64,000 nt of DNA from Gloeothece verrucosa PCC 7822. Its GTDB lineage: Bacteria; Cyanobacteriota; Cyanobacteriia; Cyanobacteriales; Microcystaceae. Shown here piece after piece: positions 18,691 to 27,583 of the stretch (positions are counted from its first letter, which is position 1; each line of letters begins with the position of its first letter). The stretch covers positions 1,627,501-1,691,500 of the forward strand of contig NC_014501.1 in NCBI RefSeq assembly GCF_000147335.1, written 5' to 3'. A model generated the notes under the pieces. That model did no database searches. It worked only from the letters and a program-made list of their open reading frames with translations, and was not told the origin of the DNA. Both the position numbers and the translations under genes were made by a program.

Positions 18691-20028
18691 CTAAAGAAGA
18701 AAGAAAACAGTGATATAAATAGTCGAGGTTACCAGTTGCATAAACATGACGGGAATTCCGTATTTTAGAAACCTCTTGAAGGAGATGCTTTTACCATGTT
18801 GTTCAGAAATTCCAGCCGCGACAATATTAGAAGAGGCTCCTACTAATGTGCCATTTCCTCCTAAAGTCGCTCCAAACATCATAGCATAAAATAATGGCAA
18901 GACTTCGGGGGCAAATTGGCCATCAAAAGCTGGGGTAAGCACTTCGGGAGTAGCTAAGCCCACATTGACTAAATATTGTTTTAATAAAGGTACCATAGCG
19001 ACTACTAGAGGAATATTCGGCACTACAGCCGACAAAAGTCCGACTAAAAATAATAAACTGACCGCTCCTAAAGCAATATTTTTTCCTAAAATTGCTGCCA
19101 GCACTGCCGATAATTGATTGACAACTCCGGTTTTTTCTAATCCTCCAATCAAGACAAAAATTGACATAAAAAATATTAAGGTACTCCAATCCACATCTCT
19201 TAAAATATTATTCACCGTGTCAATTTTACTTTGATGGGCTAAGAGTAGGGCTAAAGCCGCACCTAATAACGCTACTGCTGCCGGAGAAATCGGCACCGGA
19301 AAAGATTCCCCCACCACAAAAAAGGTCAAAACAAATAAAACAATTAATCCTCCTAGCATTAACACTCTTGGATGATTAATTTTTGGATGAGGTAAATCTT
19401 CTAAGTGACTAAATTTCTTGTTCCAAAGGTCAGAAAATAGGAAAGGAACCATAACCACAATGGTAATAACAGCAAGTCCTCCGCCTAAACTCAAGCGAGA
19501 TAAATAGTCATTAAAACTAATATTAATAGCGTCTCCCACAATAAAGGTGGCGGGGTCTCCTACTAAAGTCATTAAACCCGAACTATTAGCCACAAATACC
19601 ATTAAAATTAATAAAGGAACAAAATCAACGCCAATATCTTGAGCAATTGGCGGAATTAAAGGAGCCAATAACATCACCGTCGTAGCATTGGGTAAAACGG
19701 CACAAATGGGGGTTGTAATAGCCACTACTCCTAACAGTAAAAATTTTCCTTCTCCCTTAGCTAATAAAATCATTTGGGTGGCTAAATAATCAAAGATTTT
19801 AGTCGGTTCAAAAGCTCTCACTAAAACCATTACGCCAAAAAATAAGGCTAGGGTGGCATAAGAAGCACTAATATAGTTGATCGCTTCTGATAACGTCATT
19901 ACATGGGTAAAAACTAATATTAATGCTCCCAATAAAGCGGCTACTGTCAGATGTAATGTTTCTGCCATGATGATGCCGATGACACCTATAAAAGTTAAGG
20001 CAGCAATAATCGCGGGTAAGTTTTCCAT
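18691..20028 (-). CDS. SLC13/ArsB-NhaD type ion transporter
   Basis: 445 residues from the ATG at 20028; the longer frame (from 20136) has a non-conserved extension. About eleven hydrophobic segments are present. Ion-transporter superfamily landmarks include AVLPNATTVMLLAPL, GLMTLVGDPATFIVGDAI, and a second half-repeat with PNIPLVVAMVPL and GATLGGNGTLVGASSNIV. The two inverted repeats with NAT/GDP and NIP/GNG motifs define this fold. Substrate (Na+, other ion or an organic anion) cannot be read from sequence. A ydaO-type riboswitch precedes it by about 320 nt. Confidence 0.85.
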   Translation of the reverse strand: MENLPAIIAALTFIGVIGIIMAETLHLTVAALLGALILVFTHVMTLSEAINYISASYATLALFFGVMVLVRAFEPTKIFDYLATQMILLAKGEGKFLLLGVVAITTPICAVLPNATTVMLLAPLIPPIAQDIGVDFVPLLILMVFVANSSGLMTLVGDPATFIVGDAINISFNDYLSRLSLGGGLAVITIVVMVPFLFSDLWNKKFSHLEDLPHPKINHPRVLMLGGLIVLFVLTFFVVGESFPVPISPAAVALLGAALALLLAHQSKIDTVNNILRDVDWSTLIFFMSIFVLIGGLEKTGVVNQLSAVLAAILGKNIALGAVSLLFLVGLLSAVVPNIPLVVAMVPLLKQYLVNVGLATPEVLTPAFDGQFAPEVLPLFYAMMFGATLGGNGTLVGASSNIVAAGISEQHGKSISFKRFLKYGIPVMFMQLVTSTIYITVFFLL

Positions 20029-20344
20029 AAGTAAAATAGCAAAATTTACAAAATTTAAAAATCCGTTTGCATAAGTTAGTTCAAAACTAAAAAGATAGCA
20101 GATTGAGGAGGAGAATTTAAAAAGGCACTCAGGCAAAATACCATCAGGTAAAAAGCAAAACTTAAAAGAATTGAAGTAAACTTGAATTAGACAAGAGTTC
20201 TAATAATTTTAGAAGATCTGAGCGAAAGCGTTTTTCATAGTAATGCCTCAACTGGATAGATTAACTAAACAATCAATTAATCGAGTAGCAGCGAAGCGGA
20301 CTGAAGAAATTTAGACATTACTGAAAATGCTGTAATTTTTCAGG

Positions 20345-20492
20345 CTTCTCCCAATGCCGACGAGGTTAGCTGATGGGCTAGGACTGAGAGATGTCCCTCT
20401 TAGCAGAAACTAGGATGCTTTTTCTGTCAAAATACGCCCCAAAGTTGGTTCCCCCGTACCTCTATCTTCTATCTCAAGAGGATTAGGCTGAC
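20345..20492 (-). promoter_or_regulatory. c-di-AMP riboswitch (ydaO/yuaA type)
   Basis: On the minus strand the hallmark segments occur in the right order. First GTCAGCCTAATCC, then a CCTCT...AGAGG hairpin. Next come ACGGGGGAACCAACTTTGGG and, about 80 nt on, ATCAGCTAACCTCGTCGGC with ATTGGGAGAAG. In ydaO RNAs the matching parts are GCUUAAUC, CGGGGGACCCA-UUUGGGG and GACAGCUAACCUCGUAAGC-GUU. The closing P1 pairing GCC/GGC is kept. A CTGAAAA/TTTTCAG hairpin (20320-20342) follows. It lies upstream of the ArsB-like permease and exoD genes. Expected effect: c-di-AMP binding lowers expression of the transport operon. Confidence 0.85.
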
Positions 20493-20546
20493 TTACTCAT
20501 TTGATATTCAAGCATAGCACAGTCCCAAAGAAGGAGGGAATTTTAT

Positions 20547-22343
20547 CTAACCGTTAAGTCCGTAAAGCAAAACAATAAATATGGGTGTGATGACTATCAT
20601 CAATAAATTTAACGGCCCACCCACCCGAGTAAAATCTAAAAACCGATAGCCGCCAGCACTATACACCATCGTGTTTGTTTGATAACCAATGGGAGTCATA
20701 AAACTATTAGAAGCGGCAAAAGTAACAGCCAGCATAAAAGCGTAAGGACTCAGATGCAAACTTTCTGCTACTTTTACAGCAATGGGCATCATTAAGACTA
20801 CAGAGGCATTGTTAGAAAGAATTTCTGTTAGTATAGAAGTAATGATAAAGAAAAAGAGTAAAATCCAAAAACCTGATAAGCCGCCTCCTAAAGTCACTAG
20901 ATTATCAGCTAACCATTGAGTAGCCCCCGATTTATCCATTGCTATTCCCAAAGGAATTAATCCAGCTAATAAAAAAATCACATCCCAACGCACTGCACCA
21001 TAAATTTCTCCGGGTTTGAGACAGCCAGTCAATACCATTAAAATCACACCGATTAAAGCTGTCACTAAAATGGGGAACCAGTTCATAGCGGCTATCACCA
21101 CAACCCCTAAAATAATCCCTAGAGCAATGAGGGCTTTATCTTGTTTTAAGGTTTCTACATCTCGTTCTTCAATAACTAGAAGTTCTCGAGTGGTTTGTAA
21201 ACCGATAAAACTTTCTTTCGGCCCCTGAACCAGTAATAAATCTCCGAAACGTAAAGGGATTTTTCCTAAGCGTTCTCTTGCCAATTCTTGTCCACGACGA
21301 ATGGCGAGAACTGTGCCATTATAACGCTGTCTAAAGCGCAAATCTTTTAAGGTGGAACCGATTAAGCGAGAGTTAGAAAGAATTAACACTTCAGCGACTT
21401 TTTCTTCTCCGGTTGTTAGTTCAGATTCTAACGTTTTTTCTGCGAATTTCAGGTCAGGTAAAATTTCAATATCTTTAGCATCTCGGACTTTTAGCAAATC
21501 TTTTCTCGTTCCTCTCACTAATAAAATATCTCCCGCCGATAAAGTTTTATCAGCTAAAGGTTGAGGAAAATGATTGCCATTATGAATAATTTCTAGAACA
21601 TCTAAGTCAAATTTTCTTTGAATTCCGCTTTGTCGTAGCGTTTGCCCAATTAAACTTGAGCCTGGCGTAATAATGACTTCAGTAACATAATCTTCTAATT
21701 TATAATCTTGACTTAATGAATCAGAACTTTGTTCTCTTTTTGGCAAAAGAAGAGGAGCAATAAAAGCTAAATAAATTAAGCCAACTGAAAAAGTAATCAT
21801 TCCTAGTGGCGTAAACTGGAATAATTTAAATTCTTCATAACCTAATTGTTTAGATAATCCACTGGCTAAAACATTAGTTGATGTGCCTATTACCGTGAGC
21901 ATTCCTCCTAAAATCGTTACATAGGAAAGAGGAATAAACATTTTAGACACAGCAATTTTTTGTTGATTACACCATTCTTCGATTATCGGCAAAAAAACAG
22001 CAACAACAGCCGTATTATTAATAAAACCACTAATCGGGCCAATAATTAAGCCTAGAGCTAAAATTTGGTTAGAGATAGTCTTGCCTCCCCATCGAACCAA
22101 TAAATCTCTTACCATTTGCATGACTCCTGTGCGGCTAATGCCGGTGCTGAGAATAAACATAGCCATCACGGTAATGGTAGCGGAATTACTAAACCCAGAA
22201 AGGGCTTCATCTGGAGTCACTAAATTTAAAACAATTAAAATAACTGGAATGCACAGGGCAATAAAATCAACCGGCAACCACTCACCAATAAAAAATATTA
22301 AAGCAACAATAACAACGCCTAGGGTAAGAAATACTTTGTCCAT
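20547..22343 (-). CDS. SLC13 family permease with two RCK_C (TrkA-C) domains
   Basis: 598 residues. Transmembrane halves (about 1-200 and 395-598) flank a soluble centre with two TrkA-C repeats: GSSLIGQTLRQSGIQ...GDILLVRGT (about 215-300) and SRLIGSTLKDLRFRQ...FGDLLLVQGP (about 320-390). Transport motifs FINNTAVVAVFLPI and LSNNASVVLMMPI are present. This architecture is common in cyanobacteria for Na+-coupled sulfate or other anion permeases. RCK_C domains in other proteins bind regulators including c-di-AMP. Substrate remains uncertain. Its stop lies 55 nt before the riboswitch of the next operon. Confidence 0.88.
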   Translation of the reverse strand: MDKVFLTLGVVIVALIFFIGEWLPVDFIALCIPVILIVLNLVTPDEALSGFSNSATITVMAMFILSTGISRTGVMQMVRDLLVRWGGKTISNQILALGLIIGPISGFINNTAVVAVFLPIIEEWCNQQKIAVSKMFIPLSYVTILGGMLTVIGTSTNVLASGLSKQLGYEEFKLFQFTPLGMITFSVGLIYLAFIAPLLLPKREQSSDSLSQDYKLEDYVTEVIITPGSSLIGQTLRQSGIQRKFDLDVLEIIHNGNHFPQPLADKTLSAGDILLVRGTRKDLLKVRDAKDIEILPDLKFAEKTLESELTTGEEKVAEVLILSNSRLIGSTLKDLRFRQRYNGTVLAIRRGQELARERLGKIPLRFGDLLLVQGPKESFIGLQTTRELLVIEERDVETLKQDKALIALGIILGVVVIAAMNWFPILVTALIGVILMVLTGCLKPGEIYGAVRWDVIFLLAGLIPLGIAMDKSGATQWLADNLVTLGGGLSGFWILLFFFIITSILTEILSNNASVVLMMPIAVKVAESLHLSPYAFMLAVTFAASNSFMTPIGYQTNTMVYSAGGYRFLDFTRVGGPLNLLMIVITPIFIVLLYGLNG

Positions 22344-22643
22344 AGATATGCTAGACCACCGAGCCTGAAAACTCGGATGTAATACGGCTCAAGGGAATCT
22401 TTATAACTAAATTATATCAAAATAGTGTAAATAATAATATGGATTAGTCAAATCTGTTGAAGCAGGAGTAACTAAAGCACAAACTGATTGAAGTCCGCCA
22501 GATCTGAGGTATATTAAAAAATATTAAGCAAACGGCTAAATTTGACCAGCAACTCAAAAAACTGAGCGATGGAGGCTATGAATATTGAACCTTTTGTCCT
22601 TATATGCTCGTCTAATTAAAGCAAACCATCTGAGAAGGCCATT
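22344..22643. other. divergent intergenic region
   Basis: 300 nt between two divergent transporter genes. On the minus strand a short hairpin (CCGAG/CTCGG, about 22358-22375) lies just before the SLC13 start and could affect its translation. Otherwise no ORF, repeat or clear operator was seen; promoters for both genes must be here. Confidence 0.4.
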
Positions 22644-23666
22644 ATGATTAATCAGCTATACAGTGCCTTCACACTCTTTCTGAGTCTGTTAGTCGAGGCT
22701 ATCCCCTTTCTTTTATTAGGCGTGATGCTATCCAGTGCGTTGTTAATCTTCATTGATGTGGATAAGTTAATCAAGGTCATGCCGCGAAATCCTATTTTAG
22801 GGGCCATTGTCGGGAGTTGTATCGGCTTTTTATTCCCTGTGTGTGAATGCGGGAATGTTCCTGTGGCTAGGCGTTTATTATTGGAAGGAATGCCGACTTC
22901 AGTAGCGATTGCTTTTTTATTGGCAGCCCCGACTATTAATCCTGTGGTAGTCTGGTCTACTTGGGTAGCTTTTCGAGACCAACCAGAAATCGTGATCGGG
23001 CGCGTGGTATTTTCTTTAGCTATTGCCATTTGTATCGCTTGTGTGTTTAGTGTACAAAAAGATCCCCGTCCTCTGCTACAACCGGTGTTAGCTAAACGAG
23101 TTCGCTGTTTGAGTTCCCCAAGTCCTCAACAACTCGCTACGGTAGTGGCACCATCGCCCACTGTACCCAGTCTATTGCAATCAGGAACCTATTTAATCGG
23201 CTCTGGAGGGCAACCGCTACGGATGGATGATCTGGCAGCCAAGACAAATTTTTCTGCTTCTAACTCAAAATATCAAGTTTTTCTAGATAATGTGGTGCAG
23301 GAGTTGCGAGAGTTGGGAGGAATGCTGGTTTTAGGCAGTGTGATAGCCGCCGGAATTCAAATTTTTGTCCCCCGAGAAATTATTCTCAGTTTAGGTCAAG
23401 ATTCTTTGACCTCAATTCTAGCGATGATGTTATTAGCGGGCATTATTTCTATTTGCTCGACCGTAGATTCTTTTTTTGCTCTTTCTTTTGCCGCTACCTT
23501 TACCTCTAGCTCATTGTTAGCTTTTTTGGTATTCGGCCCAATGATTGATATCAAGTCTATGGGGTTGATGTTATCCATTTTTAAGCCTAGAATGCTGATT
23601 TATCTATTTGCTTTAGCGGCACAATTAACCTTGATTTTGACTTTGTGTCATAGTTACTTCTTTTAA
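22644..23666 (+). CDS. YraQ/YcgR family permease (UPF0718, DUF318)
   Basis: 340 residues with about eight membrane segments in two halves separated by a hydrophilic loop (about 135-205). Conserved motifs of the family are present: FPVCECGNVPVARRLL with its Cys pair, AAPTINPVVVWST, and in the second half SICSTVDSFFALSF and FGPMIDIKSMGLM. The paired Cys and Ser/Asp motifs suggest handling of a metal or oxyanion, but the substrate is not established. The next gene, 17 nt downstream, encodes the family's usual partner. Confidence 0.85.
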   Translation: MINQLYSAFTLFLSLLVEAIPFLLLGVMLSSALLIFIDVDKLIKVMPRNPILGAIVGSCIGFLFPVCECGNVPVARRLLLEGMPTSVAIAFLLAAPTINPVVVWSTWVAFRDQPEIVIGRVVFSLAIAICIACVFSVQKDPRPLLQPVLAKRVRCLSSPSPQQLATVVAPSPTVPSLLQSGTYLIGSGGQPLRMDDLAAKTNFSASNSKYQVFLDNVVQELRELGGMLVLGSVIAAGIQIFVPREIILSLGQDSLTSILAMMLLAGIISICSTVDSFFALSFAATFTSSSLLAFLVFGPMIDIKSMGLMLSIFKPRMLIYLFALAAQLTLILTLCHSYFF

Positions 23667-23683
23667 TTTCTGGCATCGGACTA

Positions 23684-24499
23684 ATGATTTCCCAAGCTAA
23701 ACTCAAATCCCTAAATTTCAAATTTCTTGTACCTGTATTAGATATCCTAGCCTTATTAGGATGGGGAGTATTATTATTCAAATATTGGCTCACAGGGCAG
23801 TTAAAATTACTCATTCATCCGAACTATTTTGGGCTGGTGTTTGGTACAAGCATCATTCTGTTAGTGTTAGGAGGGTTAAAAGGATGGCAGTGGTTCAAAT
23901 CATTGAGCAAACGTTCCCATAATGGCCGCGAAACCGTGCAACATATCACTATTTTCCCTCCTGGTTGGGCCAGTGGGTTGCTAGTCATGGCTGCATTAGC
24001 AGGTTTTTTAATTAGTCCAGGGGTCTTAAATTCTCAAGTAGCACTACAAAGGGGAGTCAGTGAAACTTTACCCCTAACCCGAGAACAACCCGAAGCTTTC
24101 CAAGCGACCATTAAACCTGAAGAACGGACTTTAATTGACTGGGTAAGGACCCTCAATGCTTATCCTGAACCTGATGACTATACTGGTCAAAAAGTCAATG
24201 TTAAAGGATTTGTAGTTCATTTACCCCAATTAGGTGATAATTATCTGCTTTTAACTCGTTTTATTTTGACTTGTTGTGCTGTGGATGCTTATCCTGTCGG
24301 GTTACCCGTTAAACTTCAGTCAAGCCGCTCTCAATATCCCCCGGATACTTGGTTAGAAGTTCAAGGAGAGATGATGACAGAAATTTTAACGGTTAATAGT
24401 CAAACTTTACAAGCTACAGATAGCGGCAAACGTCAATTGGTGATTAAAGCTAATTCAGTTAAACCCATTCCCACTCCGGCAGATCCTTATGGATATTAG
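23684..24499 (+). CDS. TIGR03943/YcgQ family protein (UPF0703)
   Basis: 271 residues. The N-terminal part has three hydrophobic segments (about 15-33, 48-62 and 98-112). The C-terminal soluble part contains DYTGQKVNVKGFV, LTCCAVDAYPVGLPV and WLEVQGEM, which together define the TIGR03943/YcgQ family. These proteins occur next to YraQ/YcgR permeases in Bacillus and cyanobacteria and presumably form a complex. The gap to the permease is 17 nt, so one transcript is likely. The CC pair (LTCCAVD) may bind metal; this is inference. Confidence 0.83.
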   Translation: MISQAKLKSLNFKFLVPVLDILALLGWGVLLFKYWLTGQLKLLIHPNYFGLVFGTSIILLVLGGLKGWQWFKSLSKRSHNGRETVQHITIFPPGWASGLLVMAALAGFLISPGVLNSQVALQRGVSETLPLTREQPEAFQATIKPEERTLIDWVRTLNAYPEPDDYTGQKVNVKGFVVHLPQLGDNYLLLTRFILTCCAVDAYPVGLPVKLQSSRSQYPPDTWLEVQGEMMTEILTVNSQTLQATDSGKRQLVIKANSVKPIPTPADPYGY

Positions 24500-24549
24500 T
24501 CATTAGTCATTGGTCATTGGTCAATAGTCAATAGTCATTAGTCATTAGA
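24497..24549 (+). repeat. heptanucleotide tandem repeat (TAGTCAT type)
   Basis: Seven or more degenerate copies of TAGTCAT/TGGTCAT/TAGTCAA in register directly after the YcgQ stop. Short tandemly repeated heptamers of this kind are dispersed in cyanobacterial genomes; function unknown. Confidence 0.9.
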
Positions 24550-24571
24550 CTTTTTGTCTTTTGCAAGTGCC

Positions 24572-24610
24572 CCTGTTCCCAGATCCGGTGTTCCCTGTTC
24601 CCTGTTCCCT
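24572..24610 (+). repeat. heptanucleotide repeat (TGTTCCC)
   Basis: Four copies of TGTTCCC, three of them in tandem (24590-24610). Typical cyanobacterial short tandem repeat; a GGGAACA-type copy also occurs near 25739. Confidence 0.85.
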
Positions 24611-24689
24611 AAAATCATTAGTCAAGCTTTTCATCAGACTGTAAAGAATTTTATAAAATTATGAAACTGAACCATTAGACTGCGCTTCA

Positions 24690-25646
24690 ATGGACAATAG
24701 ACCGCTAACTCCGGATTTAAAAATTATGTTTAAACAGTTTATTGTTCCCCCTGGTCAAAAAATCAGTTTAAAAGATTATAACCCCAAAGACAAAAACAAC
24801 TTTTTCGATGCAACAACCATTGAGAGGATCAAAGAAAGCAATTTAGAGTATAGCGGAGAGCTTAATAAAACTCTGGCTTCTGAATTGTTGACCATTGGTA
24901 TTGAACAGTTAGCCAAATACCAAGATATGCTTTATGCTCAAAATAATTATGCTTTACTGGTAATTTTTCAAGCGATGGATGCGGCAGGTAAAGATGGAAC
25001 TATTAAGCACGTCATGTCAGGGGTAAACCCTCAAGGATGTCAGGTATTTAGCTTTAAAGGTCCTTCAGCAGAAGAGTTAGATCATGATTATTTGTGGCGC
25101 TCGATGAAAGCCCTTCCCGAAAGGGGAAGAATTGGAATTTTTAATCGTTCCTACTATGAAGAAGTATTAGTGGTCAGGGTACATCCAGAAATTTTAAATA
25201 AGCAACAACTCCCTCCAGAAGCCAAAGGGAAAAAAATTTGGCAACATCGATTTGAAGAAATTAATAATTTTGAAAAATATTTAGTCAATAATGGTATTAT
25301 TATTCTAAAGTTTTTTTTGAATGTTTCAAAAGAAGAACAAAAAAAAAGGTTTTTAGATCGTATTAATAAGCCAGAAAAAAATTGGAAATTTTCGGTAAAT
25401 GATGCTAAAGAGAGAGCTTTTTGGGATGATTATATGAAAGCTTATGAAGAGGTTTTTAATCATACCAGTACAGAATGGGCACCCTGGTATATTATTCCGG
25501 CTGATCGAAAATGGTTTACACGCTTGGCGGTGGCTTATATTATCTATAAAACCTTAGAAAATTTGGATTTGAAATATCCTACAGTTACCGAAGAACACAA
25601 ACAGCAGCTTTTATTAGCCAAAGAACTTTTAGAACAAGAGGAATAA
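24690..25646 (+). CDS. ppk2: polyphosphate kinase 2 family protein
   Basis: 318 residues. The P-loop AMDAAGKDGT is at 95-104, the conserved FNRSYYEEVLVVRVHP block is near 150-165, and the lid region RFLDRINKPEKNWKF is near 217-231. These are the marks of PPK2, which transfers phosphate between polyphosphate and nucleotides (NDP or NMP depending on class). Length suits a one-domain class I or III enzyme; the class cannot be set with certainty. Heptamer repeats on both sides isolate it. An internal ATG (codon 13) is an alternative start. Confidence 0.93.
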   Translation: MDNRPLTPDLKIMFKQFIVPPGQKISLKDYNPKDKNNFFDATTIERIKESNLEYSGELNKTLASELLTIGIEQLAKYQDMLYAQNNYALLVIFQAMDAAGKDGTIKHVMSGVNPQGCQVFSFKGPSAEELDHDYLWRSMKALPERGRIGIFNRSYYEEVLVVRVHPEILNKQQLPPEAKGKKIWQHRFEEINNFEKYLVNNGIIILKFFLNVSKEEQKKRFLDRINKPEKNWKFSVNDAKERAFWDDYMKAYEEVFNHTSTEWAPWYIIPADRKWFTRLAVAYIIYKTLENLDLKYPTVTEEHKQQLLLAKELLEQEE

Positions 25647-25805
25647 CTTTTTGCCTATAATCTTTTGCCTATAGCCTCCTGCCTTTTGCTATAAGTAGTC
25701 GGACACCCATTAAAGTTAACTGTGTGATCACCGGAACAGGGAACAGGAAAGGCTTTTAAAGCTTTTACATTTCTTAACATAATGTACACCCAATGGCGCG
25801 GAGCT

Positions 25806-25831
25806 AGGCTTTATTTATGTCCAGGTACTTA
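25806..25831 (+). repeat. 26-nt repeat, copy A
   Basis: AGGCTTTATTTATGTCCAGG then TACTTA. It matches 22 of 26 positions with 40250-40275. Both copies are in intergenic DNA and both are preceded by ACATAATGTA (25778-25787 and 40192-40201). Nature unknown; possibly the end of a mobile element. Confidence 0.65.
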
Positions 25832-25952
25832 ATCAAAACAAAAAGTGAGGCCTCATGAGTAACTTGACGACTTTAAAGTATCAGGGATAACAACTTTTAA
25901 AATACTTAAATTCGCCAAGCTAATTTTATTGTCGTGATGGAAAAAGGGCAAA

Positions 25953-25981
25953 TAGTTGAGATAGGTATCTATACTCAACTA
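25953..25981. repeat. inverted repeat, 12-bp stem
   Basis: TAGTTGAGATAG and CTAT-A-CTCAACTA form a stem of 12 bp with one bulged A and a GTAT loop. No T-tract follows. Function unknown. Confidence 0.65.
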
Positions 25982-26187
25982 ATCGCTAATCAGAGTTTAT
26001 TTGCTCAACTTCACGCTCTACAAACTTTATGATTAAGGACTAATGTTAAAAATAATTTCAAATCCAGTTTTATTGCCAAGCTATAGTGGACACTATAAAT
26101 AGTAGTTGTAGTCTATTAAGAAGCAATCAAGCCGGATTTAGCCAAAAAAATTGCAGAAATTTAACTATAGCTTAATTGCGGTTTAAA

Positions 26188-26370
26188 TTATGAGGCTCGT
26201 TGGCTGACCACAGCTTCAAGCTGCCTAGCGAGGGAAATTGTTTCAAACTCTTCCATAGAAATCTTTACATGACATTTTTTACATTTTAAGCAAGATGTTA
26301 TTTCATCTTGGTGTCCATAATAAAAACCGTTTAGGGAAGAACAATTAGGACAAAACCATTTTAAAATCAT
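26188..26370 (-). CDS. small zinc-ribbon-like protein
   Basis: 60 residues. Cysteines are arranged C7-P-N-C10 and C27-L-K-C30-K-K-C33, consistent with a four-Cys zinc ribbon plus one extra Cys. The C-terminal 25 residues are helical (EEFETISLARQLEAVVSQR). No further domain. A palindrome (26466-26481) lies 96 nt upstream of the start and could be an operator. The pattern supports a real gene, but the target is unknown. Confidence 0.6.
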   Translation of the reverse strand: MILKWFCPNCSSLNGFYYGHQDEITSCLKCKKCHVKISMEEFETISLARQLEAVVSQRAS

Positions 26371-26684
26371 AAGGATTTCGTTTAAGTAGTTTTTTAATTA
26401 ATCTTTATGGCTCTAAGCCACCACAGGGTTCATGCTTAGAAACTAAAATTTATTAATTCGCTCATTGTGTAATGTTACACATAATTAACCTCATTTCAGA
26501 TAAGTGGACTCACTTACCATAACCTATTTAGGTAAAATTTCGGTAAACACTAAGACAGATTATAGCAGCAAACTTTAAAATCTTAATATTTTATTTATAA
26601 TTATATGCCTTGCTCAAAATGGTTTCTAGAAAAGCATTATATTATATCATTAAAAAAAAATATGTCAATCAAAAAAAACAATAT
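26371..26684. other. AT-rich intergenic region with palindrome
   Basis: About 310 nt with long A and T runs (for example 26647-26681). Apart from the 16-bp palindrome at 26466-26481, no gene or repeat is seen. Confidence 0.4.
26466..26481. promoter_or_regulatory. candidate operator palindrome TGTGTAA-TG-TTACACA
   Basis: Perfect 7-bp arms around a 2-bp centre. The spacing does not fit NtcA (GTA-N8-TAC). It lies upstream of the zinc-ribbon gene on the minus strand; the binding protein is not known. Confidence 0.4.
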
Positions 26685-27521
26685 TTAAACTTTTAAATGA
26701 TGGCTATATTCTTCTTGTAATAGCCAAAAACCCGAATAAGTCATTCCTGAAGAATCAGGTTGAATTGTTAAAAAATGTAATCCACGACACAATTGTTTTC
26801 GCTGTTCATATTTTTCGGCTGCCACAACCACTTCAGGATCTTCAAAAGTAGCGAGAATCCAACGGTTGACCAAACCAGACTCTAAAACTAAACCTCCAGA
26901 TTTACCAACCTCAGTAGAAATATAATTAATAGCTACAGGATTTTCTTGGTTTAACCAACGGGCTAAATACATAGAAGTTCTTCCCCCATAAATAACCATA
27001 CCCGGAATAGGAAGAGTAGAAGCCAACCCTAAATTAATAGGAAGTAACTCTTCAGGAATATTTAAAAGAGGAATAGGACGGTCCTTAAAAAATTCAATTA
27101 AATCGCCAGCCGCTACATGAGCAAAGCGCCATTCTTCCCCCCATAGGTTTGCCGGCAAAGGTTGTGGAGGCGGCTTATCTAAAATATCTTGAGGATCTTT
27201 TGTGGCGGCTGCCCGTTGTTGTAAAACCTTTTTTAAAGCCCATGTGCGCCGAGTAGCCACCACCGTTAACCCCAATTTTTCGGCACAGGAGGTCAACAAA
27301 GCCAGAGATTGAGGGCGAAATACTTGAATTACATCCGGAGAAAATTGCTCAGTTGCTTGCTGTAACTGTACCAATAACCAATCGCTATTAGCCATTGATT
27401 GAGGACATTGACGCTCATAAATAATTTTTCCCAAAGAGTCGGTGATCAACAGTTCCCACAGAATTTCTCCTGCTTGATTCATTTGCTGCCGCTTATAAAA
27501 ATCAGCTTGCCAAATCAACAT
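26685..27521 (-). CDS. Tab2/Atab2-type RNA-binding protein (DUF1092)
   Basis: 278 residues. The start LIWQADFYKRQ and the blocks QVFRPQSLALLTSCAEKLG, PANLWGEEWRFAHVAAGDL, PINLGLASTLPIPGMVIYGG and FTIQPDSSGMTYSGFWLL-like end are those of the Tab2/Atab2 family. In algae and plants these proteins bind RNA and support translation of photosystem I and II subunits; the cyanobacterial member is the presumed ancestor. Length is normal. It is divergent from rimM, with 62 nt between starts. Confidence 0.9.
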   Translation of the reverse strand: MLIWQADFYKRQQMNQAGEILWELLITDSLGKIIYERQCPQSMANSDWLLVQLQQATEQFSPDVIQVFRPQSLALLTSCAEKLGLTVVATRRTWALKKVLQQRAAATKDPQDILDKPPPQPLPANLWGEEWRFAHVAAGDLIEFFKDRPIPLLNIPEELLPINLGLASTLPIPGMVIYGGRTSMYLARWLNQENPVAINYISTEVGKSGGLVLESGLVNRWILATFEDPEVVVAAEKYEQRKQLCRGLHFLTIQPDSSGMTYSGFWLLQEEYSHHLKV

Positions 27522-27583
27522 AAACTTAATAAAGCTAAACTATAGATTAGGAAGAATACAATACTTATGAGCTAAGACTGACA

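Larger units (their letters stand above)
25647..26187. other. gene-free 540-nt stretch with repeats
   Basis: Begins with TTGCCTA-type heptamers (25651-25694), then a GGGAACAGG repeat. It holds a 26-nt motif shared with 40250-40275 (listed separately) and a 12-bp hairpin at 25953-25981. No convincing ORF on either strand; may contain remnants of mobile DNA. Confidence 0.5.

Noticed and set aside
25647..26187. A hidden small RNA or gene in the 540-nt gap
   Set aside because: Only heptamer repeats, a shared 26-nt motif and a hairpin without terminator were found; no promoter or ORF supports a gene.
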